A stretch of 64,000 bases of DNA from an uncultured Eubacteriales bacterium (GCA_902492065.1 CABUKE010000002.1:124001-188000), one strand, 5' to 3'; shown: positions 13,673 through 23,721, counted from the first letter of the stretch. The notes: generated by a model from the letters alone, not told the origin. Translations and numbers: made by a program.

Positions 13673-16522
13673 ATGGCAAAAGACAGTATATTTATAAAAG
13701 GCGCCAGAGAACATAACCTGAAAAACATTGATGTGACGATCCCGCGCGACAAGCTGGTAGTACTGACCGGGCTGAGCGGATCGGGCAAGTCCTCTCTGGC
13801 GTTCGATACGATTTATGCGGAGGGGCAGCGGCGTTACGTCGAGTCGCTGTCAGCCTATGCGCGCCAGTTTTTGGGCCAGATGGACAAGCCGGACGTGGAC
13901 TATATTGAGGGGTTGTCTCCGGCAATCAGCATTGACCAGAAAACGACGAGCAAAAACCCGCGCTCCACAGTTGGTACGGTGACGGAGGTGTACGACTACC
14001 TGCGTCTGCTCTATGCCCGCATTGGCATTCCGCACTGTCACAAATGCGGCAGGCCGATTGCACGGCAGAGCATCGACCAGATAATCGACCAGGTATTGGC
14101 GCTTCCAATGGGGAGCAAGCTGTTGATTCTGGCTCCGGTTGTCCGCGCGCGCAAGGGCGAGCACCAGAAAGTGTTTGACGACGCGAAGAAGTCCGGCTAC
14201 GTACGTGTTCGGGTTGACGGCCTTGTGTATGACTTGTCGGAAGTACCGAAGCTGGAGAAAAATAAAAAGCATAATATTGAACTGGTCATCGACCGCATGG
14301 TACTTCGTGAGGATATCCGCAAGCGGCTGGCTGACTCGCTGGAAACAGCGCTCAAGATTGCGGGCGGGCTTGTGATTGTGGATGTGATAGACGGCGAGGA
14401 AATGATGTTTTCCCAGAATTACGCCTGCGAGCAATGCGGCGTGAGTATGGAGGAGCTGACCCCGCGTATGTTCTCCTTCAATTCGCCGTTCGGCGCGTGC
14501 GAGGAGTGCAGCGGCCTGGGCTTTATGATGAAGATTGACCCGGAGCTTGTCGTGCGGGACAAGAATAAAAGCATCAACGAAGGCGCGATCGCCGTAACGG
14601 GATGGATGGCACCGGGGATTGAGGACAGCATGGCGGCGGCCTATTACCGCGGATTGTCGGAGCACTATGGGTTTAGCCTCGATACGCCGTACAAGGATTT
14701 GCCGGATAAAATCAAAGACATTCTGCTTTATGGAAGTAAAGGGGAGAAATTTAAGGTCGAATTCTCCCGCAGTTATGGACAGAGCACCTATATGACCGAC
14801 TTTGAAGGGATTGTCAACAATTTGCAGCGGCGGCACAAGGAAACAAATTCCGACTGGATGCGCGCAGAGCTGGAGGGCTATATGAGTAACCATCCGTGCC
14901 CGTCGTGCCATGGAATGCGTCTGAAGCCGCAGGTGCTTGCCGTCACCGTCGGTGGGAAGAACATTAACGAAGTGACAGACCTCTCAATCGTAAAAGCGAT
15001 TGAGTTTTTCAAATCACTTTCGCTTACGCAGAAGGAACAGACGATTGCGGAGCAGATTCTAAAAGAAATACTCGAACGGCTCGGTTTTTTGAAAAACGTC
15101 GGGCTGGGGTATTTGACGCTTTCGCGCTCGGCCGGGACGCTGTCAGGCGGCGAGGCGCAGCGTATCCGCCTTGCGACACAGATTGGCTCAAGCCTGATGG
15201 GCGTACTGTATATTTTGGACGAGCCGAGTATTGGTCTGCACCAGCGCGACAACGAAAAGCTGCTCGCTACGCTGAAAACGCTGCGCGATTTGGGCAATAC
15301 GCTGGTTGTTGTGGAGCATGATGAGGATACCATGTATGCGGCGGACCATATCATCGACATAGGTCCCGGCGCCGGGATACACGGTGGGTATCTGGTCGCG
15401 CAAGGCACGGCGGAGGAGATTATGAAGGTGGAAGGCTCTGCCACGGGCGACTATATGAGTGGGCGCAAATACATTCCGCTTCCGAAAGAGCGGCGGAAAT
15501 CCAACGGGAATTATCTCACCGTAAAGGGTGCGGCGCAGAACAATCTCAAAAATATCAATGTGAAGATTCCTCTTGGCGTGTTCACATGCGTGACGGGCGT
15601 ATCCGGATCGGGCAAATCCTCGCTTGTCAATGAAATTATCTATAAATATCTTGCGCGCGAGTTAAACGGCGCACGTTCCAAAAACGGTGCGGTCAAGCAG
15701 ATTACTGGGCTTGAGAATCTTGACAAAGTAATCGACATCAACCAGTCGCCAATCGGGCGCACGCCGCGCTCGAACCCGGCGACGTATACAGGGCTGTTTT
15801 CTGACATACGAGAACTGTTTGCCAGCACGGTGGAGGCGAAGGTGCGTGGTTATAAGGCCGGACGCTTCAGCTTTAACGTAAAGGGCGGTCGCTGCGAGGC
15901 GTGCTGCGGCGACGGCATTATCCAGATTGAGATGCACTTTCTGCCGGATGTCTATGTGCCGTGCGAGGTCTGCAAGGGGAAACGCTACTCCAAAGAAACG
16001 CTGGAGGTAAAATACAAAGGGAAAAATATCAGCGAAGTCCTCGATATGACAGTAGAAGAGGCGCTCTCCTTCTTTGAAAACATTCCGCGCCTGCACCGCA
16101 AAATTCAGACGCTTTACGACGTAGGTCTCGGCTATATCAAGCTGGGACAGTCGTCTACCACGCTGTCGGGCGGCGAGGCGCAGCGCGTCAAACTGGCGAC
16201 GGAGCTAAGTAAACGAAGCACGGGCAAAACCATCTATATCCTTGACGAACCGACAACGGGACTGCATGTGGCAGACGTGCACCGTCTGCTGGATGTATTG
16301 CAACGGCTTGTCGACGCGGGTAACACGGTGCTTGTGATTGAGCATAACCTCGACGTCATCAAAACGGCGGACTATCTGATCGACCTAGGCCCGGAAGGCG
16401 GCGACGCCGGGGGGGAGATTCTCTGCACAGGGACGCCGGAGCAGGTGGCAAAATGCGAGCGGTCTTACACGGGACAGTATTTGAAAAAGGTGCTTGAAAA
16501 GGAAAAACAGCGAAACAAGTAA
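13673..16522 (+). CDS. uvrA: Excinuclease ABC subunit A
   Basis: This is a 949-residue, full-length protein. There are two ABC ATPase modules: Walker A sites GLSGSGKSSLAF near residue 34 and GVSGSGKSSLVN near 643, with signature motifs LSGGEAQRIRLA and LSGGEAQRVKLA. Zinc-binding cysteines are seen at CHKCGRPI, CEQCG...CEEC, CPSC and CEACCGDG...CEVCKGKRY. The protein recognises DNA lesions as a dimer and loads UvrB. It is the last gene of the uvrB unit and is followed by a long hairpin. ATG 13673 follows a GGGAGAAA site. Confidence 0.97.
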   Translation: MAKDSIFIKGAREHNLKNIDVTIPRDKLVVLTGLSGSGKSSLAFDTIYAEGQRRYVESLSAYARQFLGQMDKPDVDYIEGLSPAISIDQKTTSKNPRSTVGTVTEVYDYLRLLYARIGIPHCHKCGRPIARQSIDQIIDQVLALPMGSKLLILAPVVRARKGEHQKVFDDAKKSGYVRVRVDGLVYDLSEVPKLEKNKKHNIELVIDRMVLREDIRKRLADSLETALKIAGGLVIVDVIDGEEMMFSQNYACEQCGVSMEELTPRMFSFNSPFGACEECSGLGFMMKIDPELVVRDKNKSINEGAIAVTGWMAPGIEDSMAAAYYRGLSEHYGFSLDTPYKDLPDKIKDILLYGSKGEKFKVEFSRSYGQSTYMTDFEGIVNNLQRRHKETNSDWMRAELEGYMSNHPCPSCHGMRLKPQVLAVTVGGKNINEVTDLSIVKAIEFFKSLSLTQKEQTIAEQILKEILERLGFLKNVGLGYLTLSRSAGTLSGGEAQRIRLATQIGSSLMGVLYILDEPSIGLHQRDNEKLLATLKTLRDLGNTLVVVEHDEDTMYAADHIIDIGPGAGIHGGYLVAQGTAEEIMKVEGSATGDYMSGRKYIPLPKERRKSNGNYLTVKGAAQNNLKNINVKIPLGVFTCVTGVSGSGKSSLVNEIIYKYLARELNGARSKNGAVKQITGLENLDKVIDINQSPIGRTPRSNPATYTGLFSDIRELFASTVEAKVRGYKAGRFSFNVKGGRCEACCGDGIIQIEMHFLPDVYVPCEVCKGKRYSKETLEVKYKGKNISEVLDMTVEEALSFFENIPRLHRKIQTLYDVGLGYIKLGQSSTTLSGGEAQRVKLATELSKRSTGKTIYILDEPTTGLHVADVHRLLDVLQRLVDAGNTVLVIEHNLDVIKTADYLIDLGPEGGDAGGEILCTGTPEQVAKCERSYTGQYLKKVLEKEKQRNK

Positions 16523-16535
16523 ATCTGCCGCACAG

Positions 16536-16585
16536 AGAAGAACCGCGTAAAATATTTTTCGATATTTTGCGCGATTCTTCTTTAC
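16536..16585 (+). terminator. 20-bp hairpin after uvrA
   Basis: 16536-16555 pairs with 16562-16581 over 20 positions with one mismatch and one G-U pair, closed by a 6-base loop. Only short T stretches follow (TTTACTTATT). It is very stable and a likely terminator or mRNA 3' end protector. Confidence 0.7.
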
Positions 16586-16667
16586 TTATTGGCGCAAAAG
16601 AGGTAAAATAAACTGTAATACGTTTGTCATATTTTAATACATCAGCACGATTTGGGAGGATGGATAC

Positions 16668-19600
16668 ATGAGTGAGGCAGTACGCCGTATTTTTGTGGAA
16701 AAAAGGGACGAGTTTGCCGTTGAGGCACACGGCATGCTGGCCGACCTGCGGGAGAATTTGTCGTTAGGCGGCCTGAAGGGCGTGAGAATCATCAACCGTT
16801 ACGATGTGACGGGGCTTAGCGACAGCGAGTATGCGCAGGCGCGCGGCCTAATTTTTTCGGAGCCTCCGGTAGATATCTGCTATGAGGAAGAAATTGAAAT
16901 CGAGAAGGGTGCGCGCGTATTTGCCATCGAGTATTTGCCGGGGCAGTATGACCAGCGCGCAGATTCTGCCGAGGAATGTATCTCCATTTTAACGCAAAAG
17001 GAGCGTCCGACGGTAAAGACAGCAAAGCTTATCGTCCTGTCTGGCACGCTTAGCGACAGCGAGTTTGATGCCGTAAAGCACTATATCATCAACCCGGTGG
17101 AAATGCGGGAAGCCTCGCTCGAAAAGCCGGACACGCTTGCGCTTGACGCAGCTGTTCCGAAGGATGTGGCGACGGTCGAGGGCTTTACGTCCATGGACGA
17201 GCAAGCGTTGGCGGAAATGATTCAGAATATGGGTTTTGCCATGGACAAGGACGATTTGCAGTTCTGCCGTGACTATTTTAAAAACACGGAACGGCGCGAC
17301 CCTACGGTGACGGAGCTGCGCATGATTGATACCTATTGGTCCGACCATTGCCGGCATACGACGTTCGGCACGAAAATAAAAGAAGTTTCCATTCCGGACG
17401 GAAAATATGCTTCCTGTATCCGCGAGGCGTACAGAGCATACTTAGACACGAAGCAGGAGCTGTATCCGCAGGGGCGCGACACAACATTGATGGACATTGC
17501 GCTCGCTGCTATGAAAAAGCTGAAAAAGGACGGGGTTCTTACCAAGCTGGACGAGTCGGAGGAAATCAACGCTTGCAGCATTGAGGCAGATGTGGACGTA
17601 GACGGAAAGATAGAAAAATGGCTGATTATGTTCAAAAACGAAACGCATAACCATCCGACGGAGATTGAGCCTTTCGGCGGCGCGGCGACGTGTCTCGGCG
17701 GCGCAATCCGCGACCCGCTTTCTGGGCGTTCTTATGTCTACCAGGCGATGCGCATCACCGGCGCGGGCGACCCGCGTAAAACCATGCAGGAAACGCTTCC
17801 CGGCAAGCTGATGCAGAAAAAGATTGTGCGCACGGCTGCGGCAGGCTACAGCTCCTACGGGAACCAGATCGGCCTTGCGACCGGCCAGGTTGCAGAAATC
17901 TATCACGAAGGCTATGTTGCCAAGCACATGGAGTTGGGGGCGGTCATTGCGGCGGCACCGAAGGAAAATGTAATTCGTACATGTCCGTGCCCCGGCGACG
18001 TTGTAATTCTGCTGGGCGGCAAGACGGGGCGCGACGGCTGCGGCGGTGCGACGGGTTCCTCAAAAGCGCATACAACCGAGTCGCTCGAAACGTGCGGTGC
18101 AGAAGTACAAAAGGGCAATCCGCCCGTAGAACGGAAGATCCAGCGCCTGTTCCGCAACGGCGATGTAACACGAATGATTAAACGCTGCAACGATTTTGGC
18201 GCGGGCGGCGTGTCGGTTGCAATCGGCGAGCTGGCGGACGGGCTTGACATTGATCTCGACAAAGTACCGAAAAAATATGACGGACTTGATGGGACAGAGC
18301 TTGCGATATCCGAGTCGCAGGAGCGCATGGCTGTCGTTGTCAGCCGTTCTGACGCTGAGGCGTTTATTTCTCATGCAAAAGAGGAAAACCTCGACGCAGT
18401 CATCGTCGCTGTCGTTACAGATAAAAATCGTCTTACAATGACATGGCGCGGGAAGACAATCTGCGACATATCGCGCGATTTTCTGAACACAAACGGCGCG
18501 GCGAAAACGACGACAGTTTCTGTGACACTTCCCTCTGAAAAGGATTCCCCCTTTACAGAGAAAAAGGGGATTGATTTAAAAGCCGAATGGCTCAAAAAGC
18601 TTTCCTCACTCAACGTATGCTCGCAAAAGGGGCTGGTTGAGCGGTTTGACAGCACGATTGGCGCGGGCAGCGTGTTGATGCCGTACGGCGGCAAAACACA
18701 GCTTACACCAACGGACGGCATGGTAGCGAAGGTGCCTGTTCTGCATGGGAAGACAAACACCGCGACTGTCATGACGTATGGGTACGACCCGTATCTCTCG
18801 TCGTGGTCGCCGTTCCACGGTAGTATTTACGCCGTGGTAGAGTCGGTATCAAAGGCCGTTGCGCTCGGTGCACGTTATGAGGATATTTATTTGACCTTGC
18901 AGGAGTATTTCGAGCGGCTCGGGAGCGAGCCGGCGCGGTGGGGCAAACCGTTTGCCGCACTACTCGGTGCGTTTACCGCACAGAAAGAGCTAGGCATTGC
19001 TGCAATTGGCGGGAAGGATTCCATGAGCGGCAGCTTTGAAAAGCTGGACGTGCCGCCGACGCTGGTTTCCTTTGCGGTCAACACAGTGTGGGCCGATAAG
19101 GTCGTATCGCCGGAGTTTAAAAAGGTGGGCAACAGCGTTGTTCTCTTTAAGGTTAAAAAGGACGAAAACCTGCTTCCGGACTTTGCCGCGCTGCGTGCGC
19201 AGTATGAGAAAATATACGAGCTGATTCAAAAGGGCTGTGTACGCGCCAGCAGCGTTGTTAAGGGTGGCGGCCTGTGTGAAACGGTCAGCAAAATGTGTTT
19301 CGGCAATATGCTTGGTTTTACCTTTGATAAAAGCGTCACAAAGCAGGAGCTTTTTGCGAAAGAATATGGTGCGATTGTTTTGGAAACAGACGACCTTTCC
19401 GCATTTGATGGATTGGAATATACGTATCTTGGAATTGTGACGGACCACGATTGTATTGAGGCTTGTGGCGAAAAGATTGCCCTTGCTGATGCGGTATCTG
19501 CTTGGGAGCATACGCTCGAGGGCGTATACCCGACAAAGGCAGCGGGGGCGAAGCCGTGCAAGACATATTCTTTTGCGCGTAAAAACGTGCTCATTGCCAA

Positions 19601-20411
19601 AAACACGTTTGCAAAGCCGCGCGTGTTTATCCCGGTATTTCCGGGAACCAATTGTGAGTACGATACAGCGCGCGCCTTTGAGGCGGCGGGTGCTGTGGTT
19701 GATGTCATGCCATTTATCAACCTCACGCCTGAGGATACGGCACGCACGCTTGACAATATGGCAGAGGCAATTCGGCAGGCACAGATTGTTATGCTGCCTG
19801 GCGGGTTCTCCGGCGGTGATGAGCCGGACGGATCCGGGAAGTATATTGCGACTGCGTTCCGCAATCCGAAGGTGAGCGAAGCAGTCAACGAGCTTCTCAC
19901 TAATCGCGACGGCCTCATGCTTGGTATTTGCAACGGCTTTCAGGCGTTGATCAAGCTCGGTCTTGTTACACATGGGGAAATCGTCGACCTTGCTGAAGAT
20001 GCGCCGACGTTGACGTTTAATAATATCGGCCGCCATGTGTCGACGATTGTTACGACACGGATTGCGTCCAACCGTTCGCCGTGGCTCTATGGCGTTGAAG
20101 TGGGCGACTGCCACAGCATTGCCGTGTCGCACGGTGAGGGCCGGTTCTACGCAAATGAAGAATGGCTGACGCGTTTGATTCAAAACGAGCAGATTGCGAC
20201 ACAGTATGTGGGGCCGGATGGGCAGGCAAGCACGGATATCCCGTACACCCCGAACGGTTCGGTCGCGGCAATTGAGGGAATCATCAGCCCGGACGGACGC
20301 GTGTTCGGTAAGATGGGGCACAGTGAACGTGCAGGAGAGAATATTTTCTCTAATATTGCTGGCGAGAAGGATCAGAAGCTCTTTGCATCGGGTGTAAAGT
20401 ATTTTAAATAG
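16668..20411 (+). CDS. purL: Phosphoribosylformylglycinamidine synthase, single-chain form
   Basis: This is a 1247-residue fused enzyme. An N-terminal PurS-like region (about 1-150) is followed by the linker and two AIR-synthase-type ATP-binding halves (TYWSDHCRHTTF, NETHNHPTEIEPFGGAATC, GGKDSMSGSF). The C-terminal class I glutamine amidotransferase has its nucleophile in GICNGFQAL (Cys near 1088) and a catalytic His in SHGEGRF. It makes FGAM from FGAR, glutamine and ATP in purine synthesis. Many Firmicutes use separate PurS, PurQ and PurL; the fused form occurs in Proteobacteria and in many Clostridia and Bacteroidetes. No other pur gene is nearby. ATG 16668 follows GGGAGGA. Confidence 0.95.
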   Translation: MSEAVRRIFVEKRDEFAVEAHGMLADLRENLSLGGLKGVRIINRYDVTGLSDSEYAQARGLIFSEPPVDICYEEEIEIEKGARVFAIEYLPGQYDQRADSAEECISILTQKERPTVKTAKLIVLSGTLSDSEFDAVKHYIINPVEMREASLEKPDTLALDAAVPKDVATVEGFTSMDEQALAEMIQNMGFAMDKDDLQFCRDYFKNTERRDPTVTELRMIDTYWSDHCRHTTFGTKIKEVSIPDGKYASCIREAYRAYLDTKQELYPQGRDTTLMDIALAAMKKLKKDGVLTKLDESEEINACSIEADVDVDGKIEKWLIMFKNETHNHPTEIEPFGGAATCLGGAIRDPLSGRSYVYQAMRITGAGDPRKTMQETLPGKLMQKKIVRTAAAGYSSYGNQIGLATGQVAEIYHEGYVAKHMELGAVIAAAPKENVIRTCPCPGDVVILLGGKTGRDGCGGATGSSKAHTTESLETCGAEVQKGNPPVERKIQRLFRNGDVTRMIKRCNDFGAGGVSVAIGELADGLDIDLDKVPKKYDGLDGTELAISESQERMAVVVSRSDAEAFISHAKEENLDAVIVAVVTDKNRLTMTWRGKTICDISRDFLNTNGAAKTTTVSVTLPSEKDSPFTEKKGIDLKAEWLKKLSSLNVCSQKGLVERFDSTIGAGSVLMPYGGKTQLTPTDGMVAKVPVLHGKTNTATVMTYGYDPYLSSWSPFHGSIYAVVESVSKAVALGARYEDIYLTLQEYFERLGSEPARWGKPFAALLGAFTAQKELGIAAIGGKDSMSGSFEKLDVPPTLVSFAVNTVWADKVVSPEFKKVGNSVVLFKVKKDENLLPDFAALRAQYEKIYELIQKGCVRASSVVKGGGLCETVSKMCFGNMLGFTFDKSVTKQELFAKEYGAIVLETDDLSAFDGLEYTYLGIVTDHDCIEACGEKIALADAVSAWEHTLEGVYPTKAAGAKPCKTYSFARKNVLIAKNTFAKPRVFIPVFPGTNCEYDTARAFEAAGAVVDVMPFINLTPEDTARTLDNMAEAIRQAQIVMLPGGFSGGDEPDGSGKYIATAFRNPKVSEAVNELLTNRDGLMLGICNGFQALIKLGLVTHGEIVDLAEDAPTLTFNNIGRHVSTIVTTRIASNRSPWLYGVEVGDCHSIAVSHGEGRFYANEEWLTRLIQNEQIATQYVGPDGQASTDIPYTPNGSVAAIEGIISPDGRVFGKMGHSERAGENIFSNIAGEKDQKLFASGVKYFK

Positions 20412-20420
20412 GAGAACAGC

Positions 20421-20957
20421 ATGAAAGAGATCGGATTGGTACATGTATACACGGGAGATGGAAAAGGTAAAACAACGGCTGCCTTTGGCCTTGCGCTACG
20501 CGCGTATGAAAACGGGCTGCGTGTATACATTATACAGTTCTTAAAAACGTCCCCAAGCGGGGAGGCGGCATTCGTCGAGCGGCTGGATGACGAGCGGCTT
20601 CGCGTATTCCGGTTTGAAAAGCCGCACGGCTTTACCTACGACCCGAATGCAGAGACGACAAAGGCTCTGCGCGTGGATGTGAAACGGGCGTTGGACTTTA
20701 TCCAAACGGTTTATCAGGAGCGCTCCTGTGATTTGTTTGTGCTTGACGAGATAATATGTGCCTGTCAGCTCGGACTGGTTACCCACGAGGAGCTTTGCGC
20801 TCTGGTTGACAAAAAGCCGGCTGCGTGCGAGCTTGTCCTGACCGGGCGCGGCGCGCCGGACTGGCTGATAAAGCGTGCGGACTATGTAACCAATATGACG
20901 CTTGTGAAGCATCCGTTTCAGACGGGTACGGATGCGCGGAAGGGCATTGAATTTTAA
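20421..20957 (+). CDS. cobO: Cob(I)yrinic acid a,c-diamide adenosyltransferase (CobA/BtuR type)
   Basis: This is a 178-residue P-loop protein. GDGKGKTTAAFG (residues 12-23) is the inverted-orientation P-loop of the CobA/CobO/BtuR family, LDEIICA is the Walker B region, and the C-terminus ends HPFQTGTDARKGIEF, a family hallmark. It transfers the adenosyl group of ATP to Co(I) corrinoids, making adenosylcobalamin. That cofactor is needed by methylmalonyl-CoA mutase, which fits the methylmalonyl-CoA decarboxylase operon near the start of the window, although no mutase gene is present here. The gene follows purL by 9 bases, so the pairing may be only transcriptional. Confidence 0.93.
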   Translation: MKEIGLVHVYTGDGKGKTTAAFGLALRAYENGLRVYIIQFLKTSPSGEAAFVERLDDERLRVFRFEKPHGFTYDPNAETTKALRVDVKRALDFIQTVYQERSCDLFVLDEIICACQLGLVTHEELCALVDKKPAACELVLTGRGAPDWLIKRADYVTNMTLVKHPFQTGTDARKGIEF

Positions 20958-20986
20958 TTTCAAAGAAAGGTAATGGAATAACGGCT

Positions 20987-21835
20987 ATGGGTTTGTTTGG
21001 AAGAGGATTAAACGCGCCCGGTAAGGGCGTTGAAAAGGACGAACGGCAAAAGCACCGCTTTTTTATCTTTTTTGACGTGGTGTTCCGGAAATTCATGAAA
21101 TTTATGCAGCTCAATCTGATGTTTCTGGCGTTTTCACTTCCTTATTTGCTGCTGCTTTACTGGCTTTCGCCAATCAACGTAACGTCGCTTTCCGGCGTTT
21201 CTTTGTCTGGAATCGGTGAGTTTGTGCAAAGTCTGCCCTATGAGGACGCGGCGGCGTTCGAGCTTGTGCTCCGCCTGCTTTTCTCGCTTAGCGTTGTAAT
21301 TCTCTGGGGTGCTGGTCCGGCATCGGCGGGCTGTGCCTATGTCATGCGCAATTTCTCCCGTGAAGAGCATGCGTGGGTATTCAGCGACTTCTGGGACAAT
21401 GTGAAAAGCAATTTTAAGCAGAGTATTGCCGTACTGCTGATTGATATTGTGATACTATATCTGAGTCTGGTTGCCTTTAACTTTTATTCGCACCAGTATT
21501 CCTTGGCGCCGAACAGCATGTTTTTGGTTGCGCAGGGGTTGTTGGCGTTTCTGCTCATTTTGTATACCTTTATGCACTATTATATTTATCAAATTATGGT
21601 GACATATAAGGTAAAGCTTGGTGTGCTGTACAAAAATGCACTGCTGTTTGCTGTGGCAAAGTTTCCGCAGAATATCTTCTTCACCGTTCTTTCAGGCGGG
21701 CTTTTGCTTGGGATTTTTGTGTTGCTGAATGTCTTTGCGGCCCTGGCATTCGTCATTGTGTTCACAGTACTGTGCAAGTTTATCATTGAATTTTATACGG
21801 CTGAAGTCATTCGAAAAAATACAATACAGAGATAA
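20987..21835 (+). CDS. DUF624 (YesL-like) membrane protein
   Basis: The protein has 282 residues. A charged N-terminus (about 1-27) is followed by hydrophobic segments near 38-58, 88-108, 146-165, 180-205 and 230-265. The order of a first helix, a loop with GPASAGCAYVMRNFSREEHA and then DFWDNVKSNFKQS is the DUF624/YesL pattern. Many YesL proteins lie next to carbohydrate ABC transporters; here the neighbours are cobO and miaB, so no substrate link can be drawn. The stop codon overlaps the start region of miaB, indicating translational coupling. Function unknown. Confidence 0.8.
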   Translation: MGLFGRGLNAPGKGVEKDERQKHRFFIFFDVVFRKFMKFMQLNLMFLAFSLPYLLLLYWLSPINVTSLSGVSLSGIGEFVQSLPYEDAAAFELVLRLLFSLSVVILWGAGPASAGCAYVMRNFSREEHAWVFSDFWDNVKSNFKQSIAVLLIDIVILYLSLVAFNFYSHQYSLAPNSMFLVAQGLLAFLLILYTFMHYYIYQIMVTYKVKLGVLYKNALLFAVAKFPQNIFFTVLSGGLLLGIFVLLNVFAALAFVIVFTVLCKFIIEFYTAEVIRKNTIQR

Positions 21836-21846
21836 TGGAGAAAAGT

Positions 21847-23265
21847 ATGAGTCGAAGCAGACAGGATATTCTGATTCCACAGGAGCAAATCCAAAAGCAA
21901 AAGGAATATATTCAAAAAATCAAAGCACATTATATACAGCAAAACATGCAGCCGCTCGCGTTTCTCGTGACGTATGGCTGCCAGCAGAATGAAAACGACA
22001 CAGAACGCCTCCGCGGTATGCTTGCCGAGGCGGGCTTTGGATTCTGTGATAAAGCAGAGGATGCCGACCTGATTCTCTATAACACCTGCGCCATTCGCGA
22101 CCATGCGGAGCAAAAAGTGTATGGTAACCTCGGCGCGCTGAAAAAGCTTAAACGCCGCAAGCCGGAGCTGATTATCGGCGTATGCGGCTGCATGATGCAG
22201 CAAAAGCAGGTGGCTGAGCGTATCCGCAAAACGTATGACCACGTTGATTTGATTTTCGGTACACATACGCTCTACCAGCTTCCCGAGCTGCTGTGGCAGG
22301 CGCTTGAAACGCACGGCCGCTGTATCCGTCTTTTGGATACGGACGGATTTATTGCCGAGGACATGCCAATTCGCCGCGCAGAGGGTGTGACGGCTTATGT
22401 ATCCATCATGTATGGGTGCAATAACTTCTGTTCCTACTGCATTGTTCCGTACGTACGTGGGCGGGAGCGCAGCCGTGGCCCGGAAGCGATTCTGAGAGAA
22501 GTGCGCCAGCTTGTACAGGAAGGCTATAAAGAGGTTATGCTTTTGGGACAGAATGTCAATTCGTATGGCAAAGACCTTGCAGAACCGCTCGACTTTGCAG
22601 ATTTGCTGGGACGCGTATGCGGCGTGGACGGGATTGAGCGGATTCGGTTCATGACGTCGCACCCGAAGGATTTTAACGAAAAGCTGATGAAAACGATGGC
22701 CTCACAGCCAAAGATATGCAACCAGCTCCACCTGCCGGTGCAGGCGGGCTCCAATGCGGTTTTGGAGGCGATGAACCGCCGTTATACAAGGGAGACTTAT
22801 CTTGAAAAAGTGGCAAAAATCCGCTCCATGATACCAGATATTACGCTTACAACGGATATTATCGTCGGCTTTCCGACGGAAACGGAGGAAGATTTTGCCC
22901 AGACTCTCTCGCTTTTGCAGGAGGTGCGGTTCGACTCGATTTATTCTTTCATCTTTTCCAAACGCAGCGGAACGCCGGCGGCAAAACTCGATATGGCGCT
23001 GTCGGATGAGGTGATTCACAAAAACTTTGACCGGCTGCTTGAGGTACAAAATGACATCTCGCGCCAAATCAACGATTCTTATATTGGCCGCATTGAGGAA
23101 GTTCTGGTCGAGGGGCAGAGCAAAACGGATGCAAACATGGTTTCTGGCCGGACGGAGGGCGGAAAGATCGTCCATATGCAGGGTGGAAGCGAGCGGATTG
23201 GAACGCTTGTAAAGGTAAAAATCACCGCGGCAAAGACATGGTTTTTGACCGGTGAAATCATATAA
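21847..23265 (+). CDS. miaB: tRNA-2-methylthio-N6-dimethylallyladenosine synthase
   Basis: This is a 472-residue methylthiotransferase. The N-terminal UPF0004 domain carries the auxiliary-cluster cysteines (YGCQQNENDTERL, NTCAIRDHAEQKV, GVCGCMMQQ); the radical SAM motif CNNFCSYC is in YGCNNFCSYCIVPYVRGRE, and a C-terminal TRAM domain follows. It converts i6A37 to ms2i6A37 in tRNAs reading UNN codons. ATG 21847 is chosen because GGAG (21837-21840) lies 6 bases upstream; ATG 21835 would overlap the previous stop. The partner enzyme miaA is encoded in the same run. The order miaB-ricA-mutS-mutL matches Bacillus. Confidence 0.96.
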   Translation: MSRSRQDILIPQEQIQKQKEYIQKIKAHYIQQNMQPLAFLVTYGCQQNENDTERLRGMLAEAGFGFCDKAEDADLILYNTCAIRDHAEQKVYGNLGALKKLKRRKPELIIGVCGCMMQQKQVAERIRKTYDHVDLIFGTHTLYQLPELLWQALETHGRCIRLLDTDGFIAEDMPIRRAEGVTAYVSIMYGCNNFCSYCIVPYVRGRERSRGPEAILREVRQLVQEGYKEVMLLGQNVNSYGKDLAEPLDFADLLGRVCGVDGIERIRFMTSHPKDFNEKLMKTMASQPKICNQLHLPVQAGSNAVLEAMNRRYTRETYLEKVAKIRSMIPDITLTTDIIVGFPTETEEDFAQTLSLLQEVRFDSIYSFIFSKRSGTPAAKLDMALSDEVIHKNFDRLLEVQNDISRQINDSYIGRIEEVLVEGQSKTDANMVSGRTEGGKIVHMQGGSERIGTLVKVKITAAKTWFLTGEII

Positions 23266-23294
23266 AGTATATATACAATATGGAGGAATATAAA

Positions 23295-23681
23295 ATGGAT
23301 ATTTTGGAAATGGCAAAAGAGCTGGGCAAGGCGATTGCCGACAGCGAGCTGATGGAGTCCGTTAAAAAGGCGGAAGATGTTCAAAACAACGACGAGAAAG
23401 CGCAGCAGCTCATTGGTGAATATAATTTGAAACGGATTCAGCTTATGCAGCGCGCACAGAAGGAAAATGTGACGCAGGAGGAGCTGGAGTCGATTCGGAC
23501 GGAATTATCCGACGAGTTTGACAAGCTGATGCAGTATGACGTCATTAACCGCTACATTACGGCCAAGAAAGAGCTTGACGCTGTACTGGAACAGGTAAAT
23601 AATATTATCACCTTTTATGTGACCGGACAGACGCCGGGCGGGTGCTCCGGCTCGTGTTCGAGTTGCTCCGGCTGCCACTAA
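23295..23681 (+). CDS. YlbF/YmcA-family protein (RicA-like) with cysteine-rich tail
   Basis: This is a 128-residue helical protein. Start ATG 23295 has GGAGG 8 bases upstream; an earlier ATG at 23280 lies before that site. Long amphipathic helices (about 1-100) match the YlbF/YmcA (DUF964) family. The C-terminus ends CSGSCSSCSGCH with five Cys and one His in twelve residues, a plausible iron-sulfur ligand set; the Bacillus RicA-RicF-RicT complex is known to carry [4Fe-4S] clusters. The position directly after miaB and before mutS is that of ymcA (ricA) in Bacillus. No RicF or RicT gene is in the window. Confidence 0.8.
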   Translation: MDILEMAKELGKAIADSELMESVKKAEDVQNNDEKAQQLIGEYNLKRIQLMQRAQKENVTQEELESIRTELSDEFDKLMQYDVINRYITAKKELDAVLEQVNNIITFYVTGQTPGGCSGSCSSCSGCH

Positions 23682-23721
23682 GCCGGCTGAGAATAGATAG
23701 TAGGGCAAAGGAGGTATTGAC

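Noticed and set aside
13850..14911. 353-codon open frame on the - strand opposite uvrA
   Set aside because: It is antisense to the conserved uvrA frame, with a composition typical of a shadow frame and no start signal.
16582..16667. Promoter of purL
   Set aside because: TTTACT (16581-16586) and TAAAAT (16604-16609) have the right spacing but are weak, and other weak pairs exist; no PurR box was found, so no site is listed.
18990..20444. 484-codon open frame on the - strand opposite purL
   Set aside because: It lies wholly antisense to a strongly conserved gene, has no ribosome site, and its translation shows no domain pattern. Long antisense frames are expected opposite genes with G/C-rich third positions.
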